28,669 bases of DNA, from contig DNUE01000073.1 in NCBI GenBank assembly GCA_003508005.1, positions 1 through 28,669 on the forward strand, written 5' to 3'. Numbering within the stretch: position 1 is the first letter of the stretch; the number at the start of each line of letters is the position of its first letter. The notes beneath the pieces were generated by a model. The model ran no database searches. It was given only the letters and a program-made list of their open reading frames with translations, and had not been told where the DNA came from. Position numbers and translations under genes: made by a program. The stretch is from Desulfobulbaceae bacterium (GTDB lineage Bacteria > Desulfobacterota > Desulfobulbia > Desulfobulbales > Desulfobulbaceae). Below are positions 1 to 6,611 of this stretch, piece after piece.

Positions 1-621
1 GATGAGCACCGGGTTGTTCTTGGTCCGGCGGGACAACACCTGGATGACCCGCCGGATTTCCTCGTCACGGCCGATAACCGGGTCGAGCTTGCCTTTGCGG
101 GCGACATCGGTGAGATTGCGGGCGTACTTTTCCAGGGCCTGGTATTTTTCTTCGGGATAGGGGTCGGTCACCCGCTGGTTGCCGCGCACCGTGGTCAGGG
201 CCTGGAGGAAGCCGTCGCTGGTTACCCCCAGGCGTGCGAGCATTTTGGTCGCCTTGAGGGACGAATCAGCCAGCATGCCCAGGAACAGGTGCTCCTGGCT
301 GACGTATTCGTCCTGCATCTGTGAGGCGCTGGCAAAAGAGCGGTCCAGCAGGTTCTGCAGCGCCTGCGAGGCATAGGTGCGTCCGGCCCCGCCGCCGGAG
401 ACCTTCGGCAGCTGCCCGATCAGCTGATTGGTCTCGCTGAGGACCACGGCAGGCTGAATGCCCATCTTCTGGAGCACGGGTACCACCACCCCGCCGGGCT
501 GTTCCAGGATGGCCTTGAGCAGGTGCTCGGGCTGTATCTCCTGGTGGCCGTTGTTCTGGGCCATGGTGTGGGCGGCCTGGATGGCCTCCTGGGATTTCAG
601 GGTAAATTTGTCGAGTTGCAT
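1..621 (-). CDS. clpB: ATP-dependent disaggregase ClpB, N-terminal part (partial)
   Basis: This is the first 207 codons of ClpB, the cytosolic AAA+ disaggregase that works with DnaK to rescue aggregated proteins. The protein opens MQLDKFTLKSQEAIQAAH and shows the two Clp N-domain repeats: EIQPEHLLKAILEQPGGVV, and later the second-repeat signature YVSQEHLFLGMLAD. The linker into the first nucleotide-binding domain follows (GNQRVTDPYPEEKYQALEKYARNLT, written here in part), then DPVIGRDEEIRRVIQVLSRR, typical of ClpA/ClpB. The window ends just before the Walker A motif, so both ATPase domains lie outside. The ATG at 619-621 has a strong AGGAGG ribosome-binding site about 8 bases upstream. ClpC or ClpA are the alternatives, but the N-domain and linker fit ClpB best. 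The gene has its own candidate promoter. Confidence 0.95.
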   Translation of the reverse strand, partial: MQLDKFTLKSQEAIQAAHTMAQNNGHQEIQPEHLLKAILEQPGGVVVPVLQKMGIQPAVVLSETNQLIGQLPKVSGGGAGRTYASQALQNLLDRSFASASQMQDEYVSQEHLFLGMLADSSLKATKMLARLGVTSDGFLQALTTVRGNQRVTDPYPEEKYQALEKYARNLTDVARKGKLDPVIGRDEEIRRVIQVLSRRTKNNPVLI

Positions 622-689
622 GGGGTATGTCCTCCTCTTCCGTTCCGGGGTTCACCGGAGAAAGAAAAATTATCAATATTTCAAGGTAG

Positions 690-717
690 ATGATAAGGAT
701 GTTTCACCTTTTGTCAA
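690..717 (-). promoter_or_regulatory. Candidate sigma-70 promoter of clpB
   Basis: Reading the minus strand, TTGACA (717-712) is followed after 16 bases by TATCAT (695-690), giving a leader of about 60 bases to the clpB ATG. The first two bases of the -35 box are the last two bases of a 75-bp direct repeat, so the repeat edge abuts the promoter. No CIRCE inverted repeat (TTAGCACTC-N9-GAGTGCTAA) and no convincing sigma-32 pair was seen, which is notable for a heat-shock gene. Confidence 0.5.
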
Positions 718-790
718 GATTGTCGGAATCGGACGATTCCGACGCCGGCAATTGTTGAAGCGTAGGAAATCACAGTTGCGGATGTCAGGG
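716..790. repeat. 75-bp direct repeat, copy 1 (10-2-10 palindrome at one end)
   Basis: The 75 bases here recur without a mismatch at 816-890, exactly 100 bases downstream. Near its left end (722-743) is a near-perfect palindrome, GTCGGAATCG-GA-CGATTCCGAC. The unit contains no plausible protein. It lies between clpB and the selenoprotein gene and overlaps the clpB -35 box. Confidence 0.9.
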
Positions 791-815
791 TTTTTTATTA
801 ATTCCGACCTCAATA

Positions 816-890
816 AAGATTGTCGGAATCGGACGATTCCGACGCCGGCAATTGTTGAAGCGTAGGAAATCACAGTTGCGGATGTCAGGG
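816..890. repeat. 75-bp direct repeat, copy 2
   Basis: Exact copy of 716-790, separated from it by 25 bases. It carries the same palindrome at 822-843. An extra ATTCCGAC at 801-808, in the spacer, is the inverted partner of GTCGGAAT at 822-829, which suggests part of a third unit once lay there. Confidence 0.9.
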
Positions 891-994
891 AACTTTATTC
901 TGGCACCCTAAGCAGGTTGGCAGGCCATTTAAACGCGTTGGTGCCATCGTTTGCGCTGTGCTCTGATAAGGGAATGGGCGGATGGAATCAGGGC

Positions 995-1030
995 AAAAAA
1001 AAAGCCCTGTCCGCAGGGGACAGGGCTTTT
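995..1030 (-). terminator. Rho-independent terminator of the HesB-like selenoprotein gene
   Basis: A 13-bp stem (1000-1012 with 1018-1030) encloses a 5-base loop; the GC core is GCCCTGTCC/GGACAGGGC. On the minus strand it is followed by nine T residues, complementary to the A run at 995-1003. It starts 18 bases beyond the TAA of the selenoprotein gene. The stem ends in TTTT on the plus strand too, so weak bidirectional action is possible. Confidence 0.9.
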
Positions 1031-1048
1031 AAGTAAAGCAAAAGGAGA

Positions 1049-1387
1049 TTACGAAGCGCCGCAGGAGCCCGTGGCGCAGGAGCCGGAACTGCAGCCACCA
1101 CCGCCTACAGGATTGGCGGAGGTGATGGAGAACCCGGACCGGTACCCCGCGTCAATAAAATCCACCTTAATGGAGCCGCAGGTATTGAGCAGGCCCTGGT
1201 CCACCAGAAAGGTCAGTTCGTTTTCCTGAAAAATTTTGTCGTTATCCTTTGACTCATCCAGAGCCAGTCCCAGCGAGGGACCAGCTCAGCCGCCCTGCAT
1301 CAGGGCGACCCGCACCGCGGAATCGATATTATTCTGCGATAGGTAAGTCTTCAGATTTTCTACCGCCTTGTTAGTCACTTCAAGCAT
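1049..1387 (-). CDS. HesB/IscA-like selenoprotein with in-frame UGA (Sec34)
   Basis: Read with codon 34 (TGA at 1288-1286) as selenocysteine, this is a 112-residue HesB/IscA-type protein. It begins MLEVTNKAVENLKTYLSQNN, continues VRVALMQGG-U-AGPSLGLALD, and ends with a cysteine-rich tail GGGGCSSGSCATGSCGAS. In IscA/HesB relatives the U position is the first conserved cysteine; NTCGSI (about residue 70) and the C-terminal CSSGSC supply the others. HesB-like proteins with Sec at this site are a known bacterial selenoprotein family. The role in the cell is unproven; iron-sulfur handling or thiol chemistry is inferred. Sequence is colinear with the family on both sides of the UGA and runs to a TAA directly before a strong terminator, which argues against a pseudogene. 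The ATG has a GGAGG site 5 bases upstream. The gene looks monocistronic. No selA, selB, selC or selD is visible here. Confidence 0.93.
1250..1266 (-). promoter_or_regulatory. Candidate bacterial SECIS hairpin of the HesB-like gene
   Basis: On the mRNA, UGGCUC-UGGAU-GAGUCA forms a 6-bp stem (one G-U pair) with a 5-base loop whose second and third bases are G. The loop begins 25 bases after the UGA. This matches the published bacterial SECIS rules as I recall them: small apical loop, G near its start, loop about 16-37 bases from the UGA. A competing 9-bp hairpin (1263-1285, loop UCGCU) begins right after the UGA, but its loop is too close. The structure lies within coding sequence, as expected in bacteria. 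Confidence 0.65.
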
Positions 1388-1430
1388 GAGTTCCTCCGTT
1401 GGTAAGGTAATGGAATATAATATCTGAAAG

Positions 1431-1456
1431 AGTATTTAATACTGAATCTTATTCAG
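1431..1456. promoter_or_regulatory. Overlapping palindromes upstream of the selenoprotein gene (candidate operator)
   Basis: Two perfect inverted repeats overlap by two bases: AGTATT-T-AATACT at 1431-1443 and CTGAAT-CTT-ATTCAG at 1442-1456. They lie 44-69 bases upstream of the start codon in an AT-rich stretch. That is a good position for a regulator site, but I cannot name the regulator. A related CTGAAT/ATTCA palindrome precedes sat. Confidence 0.4.
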
Positions 1457-1681
1457 GGAAAATAAAATTGATTGCGAAAGAAGTCAATGGGAGAATCAAT
1501 GGTTTTTTCTGACCTATGCGCCTGGCCATGCATTTTTATCAACAAAAGCGGGACGTTTCTCTCCGGACCCATCGGAAAAAAGATTGATTTTTTTTCCGGC
1601 CAGGGCTAATGCATTGCAGGAGCCGGCTCCTGCCGGCGATTTTTCACCCGAGCCCTTGTCAGGCGGGAGCAAGGAAAGGTC

Positions 1682-2320
1682 ATGAAGGAGCAGCTCACAC
1701 GCCTCTATCAGCGCCTGTACGATCACTTCGGCCCCCAGCGCTGGTGGCCGGGAGACACGCCCTTCGAGGTGATGCTCGGCGCGGTGCTCACTCAGAACAC
1801 CAACTGGGCCAACGTGGAAAAGGCCATCGACAATCTGAAGAGCGCCGGCCTGCTCTCCTACCCACGGCTCGCCGAACTGCCCTCCGGGCTGCTTGCGGAA
1901 TACATCCGGCCGGCCGGCTACTATAACATCAAGGCCGGTCGGCTGCAGAATCTGTTCGCCCTGATCCGCGACCGGTACGAGGGCAGGGTGGAGGCGCTGC
2001 TGGCCGAGGAAACCGGAGTGCTGCGCCAAACCCTGCTTTCGGTGAAGGGAATCGGCCCGGAGACCGCCGACTCAATTGTCCTCTATGCGGCCGGCCGGCC
2101 GGTCTTCGTGGTGGATGCCTACACCTACCGCATCCTTCTCCGTCATGACTTGATCTGCGAGGAGGCGGGCTACGACGAGATCCAGGAGTTGTTCATGGCC
2201 AACCTCGAACCGGACGCCCCTCTGTATAACGAGTTCCACGCCCTGCTGGTCAGCACGGGCAAGGAGTTCTGCCGCAAGTCCACGCCACGCTGCCAGGGCT
2301 GCCCTCTCGCGGGGCCGTGA
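1682..2320 (+). CDS. Endonuclease III-like HhH-GPD base-excision DNA glycosylase
   Basis: A 212-residue HhH-GPD protein, expected to remove damaged bases from DNA. The N-terminal helical part is typical (WWPGDTPFEVMLGAVLTQNT). The helix-hairpin-helix is LLSVKGIGPETADSIVLYA (about residues 117-135), and the GPD-motif aspartate is in VFVVDAYTYRIL (about 142). The C-terminus has C-x6-C-x2-C (CRKSTPRCQGC) of the [4Fe-4S] loop, then PLAGP and a TGA. Family members have the fourth cysteine five residues after the third, exactly where this TGA stands. So either the cluster is lost or altered, or the UGA is decoded. This looks like the atypical Nth-like family rather than canonical nth. An AAGGAAAGG ribosome-binding site precedes the ATG. 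The gene converges on the HPP gene. Confidence 0.9.
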   Translation: MKEQLTRLYQRLYDHFGPQRWWPGDTPFEVMLGAVLTQNTNWANVEKAIDNLKSAGLLSYPRLAELPSGLLAEYIRPAGYYNIKAGRLQNLFALIRDRYEGRVEALLAEETGVLRQTLLSVKGIGPETADSIVLYAAGRPVFVVDAYTYRILLRHDLICEEAGYDEIQELFMANLEPDAPLYNEFHALLVSTGKEFCRKSTPRCQGCPLAGP

Positions 2321-2359
2321 AGGCTGTGCCGACAAACGGCCATATTGGGTCTTCCTGTT

Positions 2360-2896
2360 TCAGAGCCAGAATTCCGGATATTTTCTCGTTTGGGGGATAT
2401 TGTTGACCAGCAGGGCGACAGCCAGCATGATGACCGCGCCGAGGCCGACCGGCATAAGGACATAGAGATAGCCAAGTGCATGCACCTGGTCGCCCCCGAT
2501 AACTGCGATGAGAGCCGTGGCGCCGCCAGGCGGATGCAGGGTCCTGGTGGCGTGCATGACGGCGATGGCCGTGGCCACGGCAAGGGCGGCCGCCAGCCAC
2601 GTTTCGCCGTGAAATGTCTGGAAGCAGAAGACGCCGATAATAGCCGAAAGGACATGCCCGCCCAACAGGTTCCGGGGCTGGGCCAGCGGGCTTTTGATTG
2701 CCCCGTAAATCAGCACCGCCGACGCCCCGAAGCTGCCGATGATCAGGATCAGGTCGCGCTGATCCAGAAAATGATAATGCACGAGCGATACGGCGGTGAT
2801 CCCCAGGAACGCTCCCAGCCACGACCAGGCAATTTCCTGCGCACCCGGGCCGGGAGGGCTCTTGGCGGAGCCTTTCATTTTCTGGAAATAGTGCAT
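2360..2896 (-). CDS. HPP family integral membrane protein
   Basis: A 178-residue membrane protein of the HPP family, named for the HPP triplet seen here in ATRTLHPPGGATALIAVIGG (about residues 116-135). Hydrophobic segments are at about 25-42, 48-66, 80-112, 123-140 and 145-165, which suggests four or five membrane spans. The family is mostly uncharacterised; some plant and cyanobacterial members carry nitrite, so an anion-transport role is only an inference. The ATG has GAGGAGG about 6 bases upstream. It begins 9 bases after the CBS-domain gene ends. Since many HPP proteins carry fused C-terminal CBS domains, the two genes probably form a split version of that protein. Confidence 0.88.
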   Translation of the reverse strand: MHYFQKMKGSAKSPPGPGAQEIAWSWLGAFLGITAVSLVHYHFLDQRDLILIIGSFGASAVLIYGAIKSPLAQPRNLLGGHVLSAIIGVFCFQTFHGETWLAAALAVATAIAVMHATRTLHPPGGATALIAVIGGDQVHALGYLYVLMPVGLGAVIMLAVALLVNNIPQTRKYPEFWL

Positions 2897-2905
2897 GGTG
2901 CCTCC

Positions 2906-3529
2906 TCAGCCGTAAACATGGGCCCGCACCAGGTCTGTCCTGGTCAGTATTCCGCAGAGTTTCCCCTGTTCATCCAGGACCGGCAGCCGGTTGATGCCCT
3001 GCCTGGTCAGCAATGCCGACGCCTCGGCCAGGGTGGCGTTCGGCAGGATCGAGATCACCGAACTGGTCATGATGTCCGCGGCAAGTCCCTTGCGTATGCC
3101 TATGGCCGCGCATCCCTGACCGAGCAGGCAGGCGGCGACGATGGCCATGAAGCTGGCCTTGTCAGCGCCCATGTGTTTCAGAAAATTCCGTTCGGAGATG
3201 ATCCCCGCGACCTTTCCGTTGCGGTCCAGCACCGGCACGCCGGAAACGCCGGACGCAGCCATCCGGTCGGCCACCTCGTGCAGGGGAGTCCCCAGGTCGA
3301 CGGTGACCACCTCTCTCGTCATAACGTCTTCGGCCCGCACCGAATTGATAACCCGGTCCAGGGCATGTTGGTAAGAGAGGGCGTACAGATCCTTGAAATC
3401 GCTAGCCGTGATATCCAGATATCCCGGGATTTTTTTCATCGCTGCATGGACATCCTCTTCGGAAATCGGGAATTTTTCGGAAACCTGGTCCTGCGGACCT
3501 TCGCTGCGGGGATCTGGGGTTGGTTTCAT
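2906..3529 (-). CDS. CBS-domain pair protein, likely regulatory partner of the HPP protein
   Basis: A 207-residue soluble protein with two CBS domains. CBS1 spans about residues 65-120 (VRAEDVMTREVVTVDLGTPL, then GVSGVPVLDRNGKVAGIISE); CBS2 spans about 150-203 (ADIMTSSVISI, then GINRLPVLDEQGKLCGILTRTDL). CBS pairs bind adenosine nucleotides and usually sense energy state. The first 60 residues are a charged, mostly helical leader. I chose the ATG at 3529 because GGAGG lies 11 bases upstream; a longer in-frame start at 3574 (MRPKCPATK) has no clear ribosome-binding site. It lies directly upstream of the HPP gene in the same transcript, so it probably gates that protein. Confidence 0.88.
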   Translation of the reverse strand: MKPTPDPRSEGPQDQVSEKFPISEEDVHAAMKKIPGYLDITASDFKDLYALSYQHALDRVINSVRAEDVMTREVVTVDLGTPLHEVADRMAASGVSGVPVLDRNGKVAGIISERNFLKHMGADKASFMAIVAACLLGQGCAAIGIRKGLAADIMTSSVISILPNATLAEASALLTRQGINRLPVLDEQGKLCGILTRTDLVRAHVYG

Positions 3530-3634
3530 CCTGAGCTTTTCCTCCGTTTTCGTTGCCGGGCATTTTGGCCTCAAAGGCCAAGCCCTTGTGCTTCGGGGTG
3601 CCCTTCAGCGCCATGCTGGCTGCTCATCCCATGC

Positions 3635-3829
3635 TTACTGCTCTTCAATCAGCTCTATCGCGGCAACCGGGCATGAGGCAGCCGCTTCATCGCAATCGCA
3701 GGTGCCGCATTTGTCCGGCCCGGTCACCCAGGACTTATCGTCGCTGATTTCAAAGACTTCGGGGCAGAGCTCAACACAGACGCCGCAGCCGATGCACAAC
3801 TCCTGATCAACAACCGGGATATTCATCAT
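3635..3829 (-). CDS. Small [4Fe-4S] ferredoxin
   Basis: A 64-residue ferredoxin, a cytosolic low-potential electron carrier. Cysteines 12, 15, 18 and 22 form the classical CxxCxxCxxxCP (CIGCGVCVELCP), and Cys53-Pro supplies the distal ligand. The second half has Cys41, Cys44 and Cys46 (KCGTCDC) instead of a full second CxxCxxC motif. One cluster held by Cys12/15/18/53 plus a disulfide, as in single-cluster Desulfovibrio-type ferredoxins, is the likelier reading. There are two adjacent ATGs (3829 and 3826); TTGAGG is better spaced from the second. It starts 9 bases after the decayed TetR gene, whose stop codon overlaps the ribosome-binding site. Confidence 0.92.
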   Translation of the reverse strand: MMNIPVVDQELCIGCGVCVELCPEVFEISDDKSWVTGPDKCGTCDCDEAAASCPVAAIELIEEQ

Positions 3830-3838
3830 GGCCTCAAT

Positions 3839-4446
3839 TTAGTTGAAAGTATATTCACATTCAGGCAATGCATAACATCGAGCTATCGCTTTGGCAAGTA
3901 CCTGCCAGGTTTCAGCGATGTGTTCATCGATAGCAAAGCCGCCTTCGCTCATGTGCCAGAGGAGCGCGGCCGGCTGCACAATGCCGTAAAGCATCGTCGC
4001 GGCGCCCTCGGGGCGATTTCTTCTCTTACCTGGCCGTTGTCCTGGCTCTCCCGGATAATAGCTTCGATCTCGGCAAGATAACCGCTGACAATCCGGAACA
4101 TCTTTCGCCGTCTCTCCTGGTTCTGCCCCCATACTTCATCGAAAAAGAATATTTTCGGGATGCCGTGCCGCTCTTTGATTAGCCGGACATGCCGGAAAAG
4201 CAATACCCGGAGGCGTTTAACGGCATCATCGCGCTTCTGGCGCACTGTTTCCCCGTTTTTGGATAATTTTGTCCTGATGAGTTCAAGCATTGCGCTCAGC
4301 AGGGGATCTCTGTTGCGAAAGTGCCGGTACAGGGCGGAATGAGCCATGCCCATGCGCTCTGCAATATCCTTGATATATCGGGGAGCTGGTATCTCGGGGT
4401 CCGGGGAGTGATCGTGACGAATCGTTCCGGATATCGCATCCCTCAA
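3839..4446 (-). pseudogene. TetR/AcrR-type transcriptional regulator, frameshifted
   Basis: The recognition helix region is clear (YIKDIAERMGMAHSALYRHF, then RNRDPLLSAMLELI), followed by helices typical of a TetR ligand domain (HGIPKIFFFDEVWGQ, IESSQ-like stretches). After QDNGQVREEIAP the frame breaks, and the family-like C-terminus continues in another frame: PEGAATMLYGIVQPAALLWH and on to ALPECEYTFN, TAA at 3839. Adding one C to the four-base run at 4010-4013 restores IAPEGAATML. The N-terminus is also doubtful: no ATG lies in frame (TTG at 4446 is the nearest start) and helix 1 is unconvincing. A sequencing error in the homopolymer cannot be excluded. If functional when repaired, it would probably control the downstream ferredoxin/CBS/HPP genes. 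Confidence 0.8.
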
Positions 4447-4529
4447 CCAGGAGGAGGGAGGCCCGCAAAGCTCCTGATCCGTTTTGGATGCGCTGAGGAT
4501 CCATGATAATCCTGTGCGGCCCTGTTTTC

Positions 4530-5747
4530 TCAGATTAACAGTTGTGCCGTAACGATGGTTCCGGCCGCAATTTTCGTTGTGCCTTCGGGGATGGCTACTA
4601 CGGCCTGCGCCTTGGCCATGGACTGCAGCCGGCTCTTGCTTCGAAGGGGATGGAATAGGGGGAGTTCGCCACTGTTAAGGATCACCCCGAAAATAAACTG
4701 GGTCCAATCTTTTTCCAGACCGCTGACTTCCTCGGCCATTTGCATGACCGCCCTGGAAAGTCCTGGATTTTCGAAGCCGGCCAGGCGCTGCAGGCCCGGC
4801 AGGGCAATCTGGAGAAAACCCATGAGATTGGAGGGTGGGCCGCCGGGAAGAATGAAAACAGGCTTGCCGGCCAGAATACCGAACCCGGCGCCCTTGCCGG
4901 GTCCGATCCGGACCCGGTGAAACACTTTTTTCCACCCCAATTGCTCCAGCATCCGGGCCACCAGATCCCGGTCCCCCGACCAGGCGCCGCCGCTTGTGAC
5001 GACGGCATCAGCTTCTTCTGCTGCCGTTAAGAGATTTTCCATGAGTTCCTGGGGCTCATCCCTGACGATGGTGCAGCGGGTGGGCCAACCATGCCGGCGA
5101 CACCAGGCGCTTAGGGTAGCAAGGTTACTGGCGTAGAGCTTACCTTCAGGAAGTGGCTGGCCCGGCGCCACCACCTCGTCGCCCGTGGCGATAATGGCAA
5201 CCCGGGGGGGTTTGCATACCGGCACCTGATCATGCCCTGCGGCGGCCAATAACCCGACAAACCCCGGAGAAATGGGTGCTCCCCGGCAGAGCAGCCGCTG
5301 CCCCTGGACAACATCGCTTCCTTTCCGCAGTACATTGCGGCCTTTTTCGGCGCTGTTTTCCGCCATAATTGCATCGCCTTCCAGTCGCACAAATTCCTCT
5401 GCGAGAACGGCGTCGGCATTGTCCGGTATGCGGGCGCCGGTCAGTATCCGCACGGTCTGTCCCGTCTCCAGCCTGGATTCAGACCGAATGCCGGCTGCGG
5501 CAACTCCGGCGAGGACCAATCGTACCGGCCGCTCCGGGCAGGCGCCAGCCACGTTTTCCGATCGAACCGCGTACCCGTCTTTTAAAGAAGCATCCACGGA
5601 CGGTGAATCGACCTTGGCATAGAGATCCTCAGCCGCCACCCGGTCCACTCCATCTTCCAGGGCGACCGTTTCCGGCGGGAGCGGGCAAAGGTGCTGCAGG
5701 GTAAGGGCAAGGGCCTCATCGAGACCGATCGCAAACTGTTCCGACAT
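4530..5747 (-). CDS. moeA: Molybdopterin molybdenumtransferase MoeA
   Basis: A 405-residue MoeA, which inserts molybdate (or tungstate) into adenylylated molybdopterin in the last step of cofactor synthesis. Visible motifs are LKDGYAV (about 55-61; the common form is MDGYA), TGARIPDNADAVL (103-115), IATGDEVV (186-193), the MoCF-biosynthesis signature VVTSGGAWSGDRD (249-261), IGPGKGAGFG (281-290) and ILPGGPPSNLMGF (299-311). Length matches the family. I chose the ATG at 5747 (MSEQFAIGLDEA) because AGAGGAA lies 5 bases upstream; an in-frame ATG at 5774 would only add a lysine-rich stub. It is the last gene of the minus-strand run that starts with RNase R, 47 bases after trmJ. The product would supply molybdoenzymes such as formate dehydrogenase. 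Confidence 0.96.
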   Translation of the reverse strand: MSEQFAIGLDEALALTLQHLCPLPPETVALEDGVDRVAAEDLYAKVDSPSVDASLKDGYAVRSENVAGACPERPVRLVLAGVAAAGIRSESRLETGQTVRILTGARIPDNADAVLAEEFVRLEGDAIMAENSAEKGRNVLRKGSDVVQGQRLLCRGAPISPGFVGLLAAAGHDQVPVCKPPRVAIIATGDEVVAPGQPLPEGKLYASNLATLSAWCRRHGWPTRCTIVRDEPQELMENLLTAAEEADAVVTSGGAWSGDRDLVARMLEQLGWKKVFHRVRIGPGKGAGFGILAGKPVFILPGGPPSNLMGFLQIALPGLQRLAGFENPGLSRAVMQMAEEVSGLEKDWTQFIFGVILNSGELPLFHPLRSKSRLQSMAKAQAVVAIPEGTTKIAAGTIVTAQLLI

Positions 5748-5794
5748 GCGTTCCTCTTTTCGTTTTTTTTTCAACCTCGGGATTGCTGAATCTA

Positions 5795-6577
5795 TTAATC
5801 CTGGTTGAAATTGTCCTTTTCTTCCCCCTTGGCGGCGTTGGCGTTGTGCCAGAGGAATTTGCGGCAGACGCCCCTGATCATGCTGGCCTCCTTTTTGCTG
5901 ATCCGCACCCTGCCCAGGAATTGCCTGATGCTGCGCATCCAGTAGGTGCGGTTGTAGTCTGCCAGGTAGGAGGTGGCGGTCAGGACCTCCTCGATGTGGC
6001 GGTACATTCCCTCCAGTTGATGGGAGTTGGCAAAGTCGGTTTCCCGGACCTGAGGCGACGAGGGGTGCCGGATGGCCATGGTCAGCTCGTAGCAGTGAAT
6101 GGCCACGGCCTGGGCCAGGTTCAGGGAGGAGAAGTCAGCAGTGGGGATGGTGGAGGTGAACTGGCAGAGGTCCAGTTCGCTGTTGGTCAACCCGGTGTTT
6201 TCCGGGCCAAACATCAGGGCCACCCGGTTGCCGCCAACCAGCGGCGCAAGATCAATCATCACCTCGCGCGGGGTTCGCTCCGGGATGCGCTGGCGGCCCT
6301 GGCGGGCGGTGGTGCCCACGACGAACTGGTAGGATGCGGCGGCCTCTGCTGCATCGCCGCACAGGATCATGTCATGGATCAGGTGGGCGGCCTTGTGGGT
6401 GGCCATTTTCAGCATCCGTTCCTCCTCGGGCTGCTCGTCGGTGACCACGACGAGTTGGCTGATGCCGAAATTGAGGGCGATGCGGGCGGAGGCGCCGATG
6501 TTTTCCGGATAGCGTGGATGAATGAGGATGATTGCCGTTCCGGGCAGCAGGCAATTTGGCTGCCGGTTCTCAGACAT
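5795..6577 (-). CDS. trmJ: tRNA (Cm32/Um32) 2'-O-methyltransferase, TrmJ type
   Basis: A 260-residue SpoU/TrmH-superfamily methyltransferase. The three knot motifs are present: PRYPENIGASARIALNFG (motif 1, about residues 21-38), VALMFGPENTGLTNSEL (motif 2, about 119-135) and IPTADFSSLNLAQAVAIHCYE (motif 3, about 145-164). The C-terminal extension with a helical region (LTATSYLADYNRTYWMRSI) is usual for TrmJ, which methylates the ribose of position 32 in tRNA anticodon loops. The exact target is inferred from this subfamily. The ATG at 6577 has no strong ribosome-binding site. It starts 34 bases after the coiled-coil membrane protein gene, so translation within a shared transcript is likely. 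Confidence 0.92.
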   Translation of the reverse strand: MSENRQPNCLLPGTAIILIHPRYPENIGASARIALNFGISQLVVVTDEQPEEERMLKMATHKAAHLIHDMILCGDAAEAAASYQFVVGTTARQGRQRIPERTPREVMIDLAPLVGGNRVALMFGPENTGLTNSELDLCQFTSTIPTADFSSLNLAQAVAIHCYELTMAIRHPSSPQVRETDFANSHQLEGMYRHIEEVLTATSYLADYNRTYWMRSIRQFLGRVRISKKEASMIRGVCRKFLWHNANAAKGEEKDNFNQD

Positions 6578-6611
6578 GGAATCGGAGTGGGAGATAACGG
6601 CTGGAGGGGAC

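Larger units (their letters stand above)
622..1048. other. Intergenic stretch between clpB and the selenoprotein gene
   Basis: This 427-base stretch holds the clpB promoter, the two 75-bp repeats and the terminator of the gene to the right. Between them, 901-907 (TGGCACC) and 940-946 (GGTGCCA) form a 7-bp inverted repeat with a 32-base loop. I see no protein-coding gene: reading frames crossing the repeats do not resemble a protein. Confidence 0.7.

Noticed and set aside
716..890. CRISPR-like repeat-spacer-repeat
   Set aside because: Only two units, 75-bp repeats with a 25-bp spacer, which is too long a repeat for CRISPR, and no cas genes are present.
1049..1387. HesB-like gene as a pseudogene with a nonsense mutation
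   Set aside because: The rest of the frame is intact and conserved, the stop is UGA at a family Cys/Sec site, and a SECIS-type hairpin follows at the expected distance.
2345..3676. Long plus-strand reading frame of 443 codons
   Set aside because: It lies antisense to the HPP and CBS genes, which have clear family motifs. Its translation is Gly/Arg/His/Asp-rich shadow sequence with no domain.
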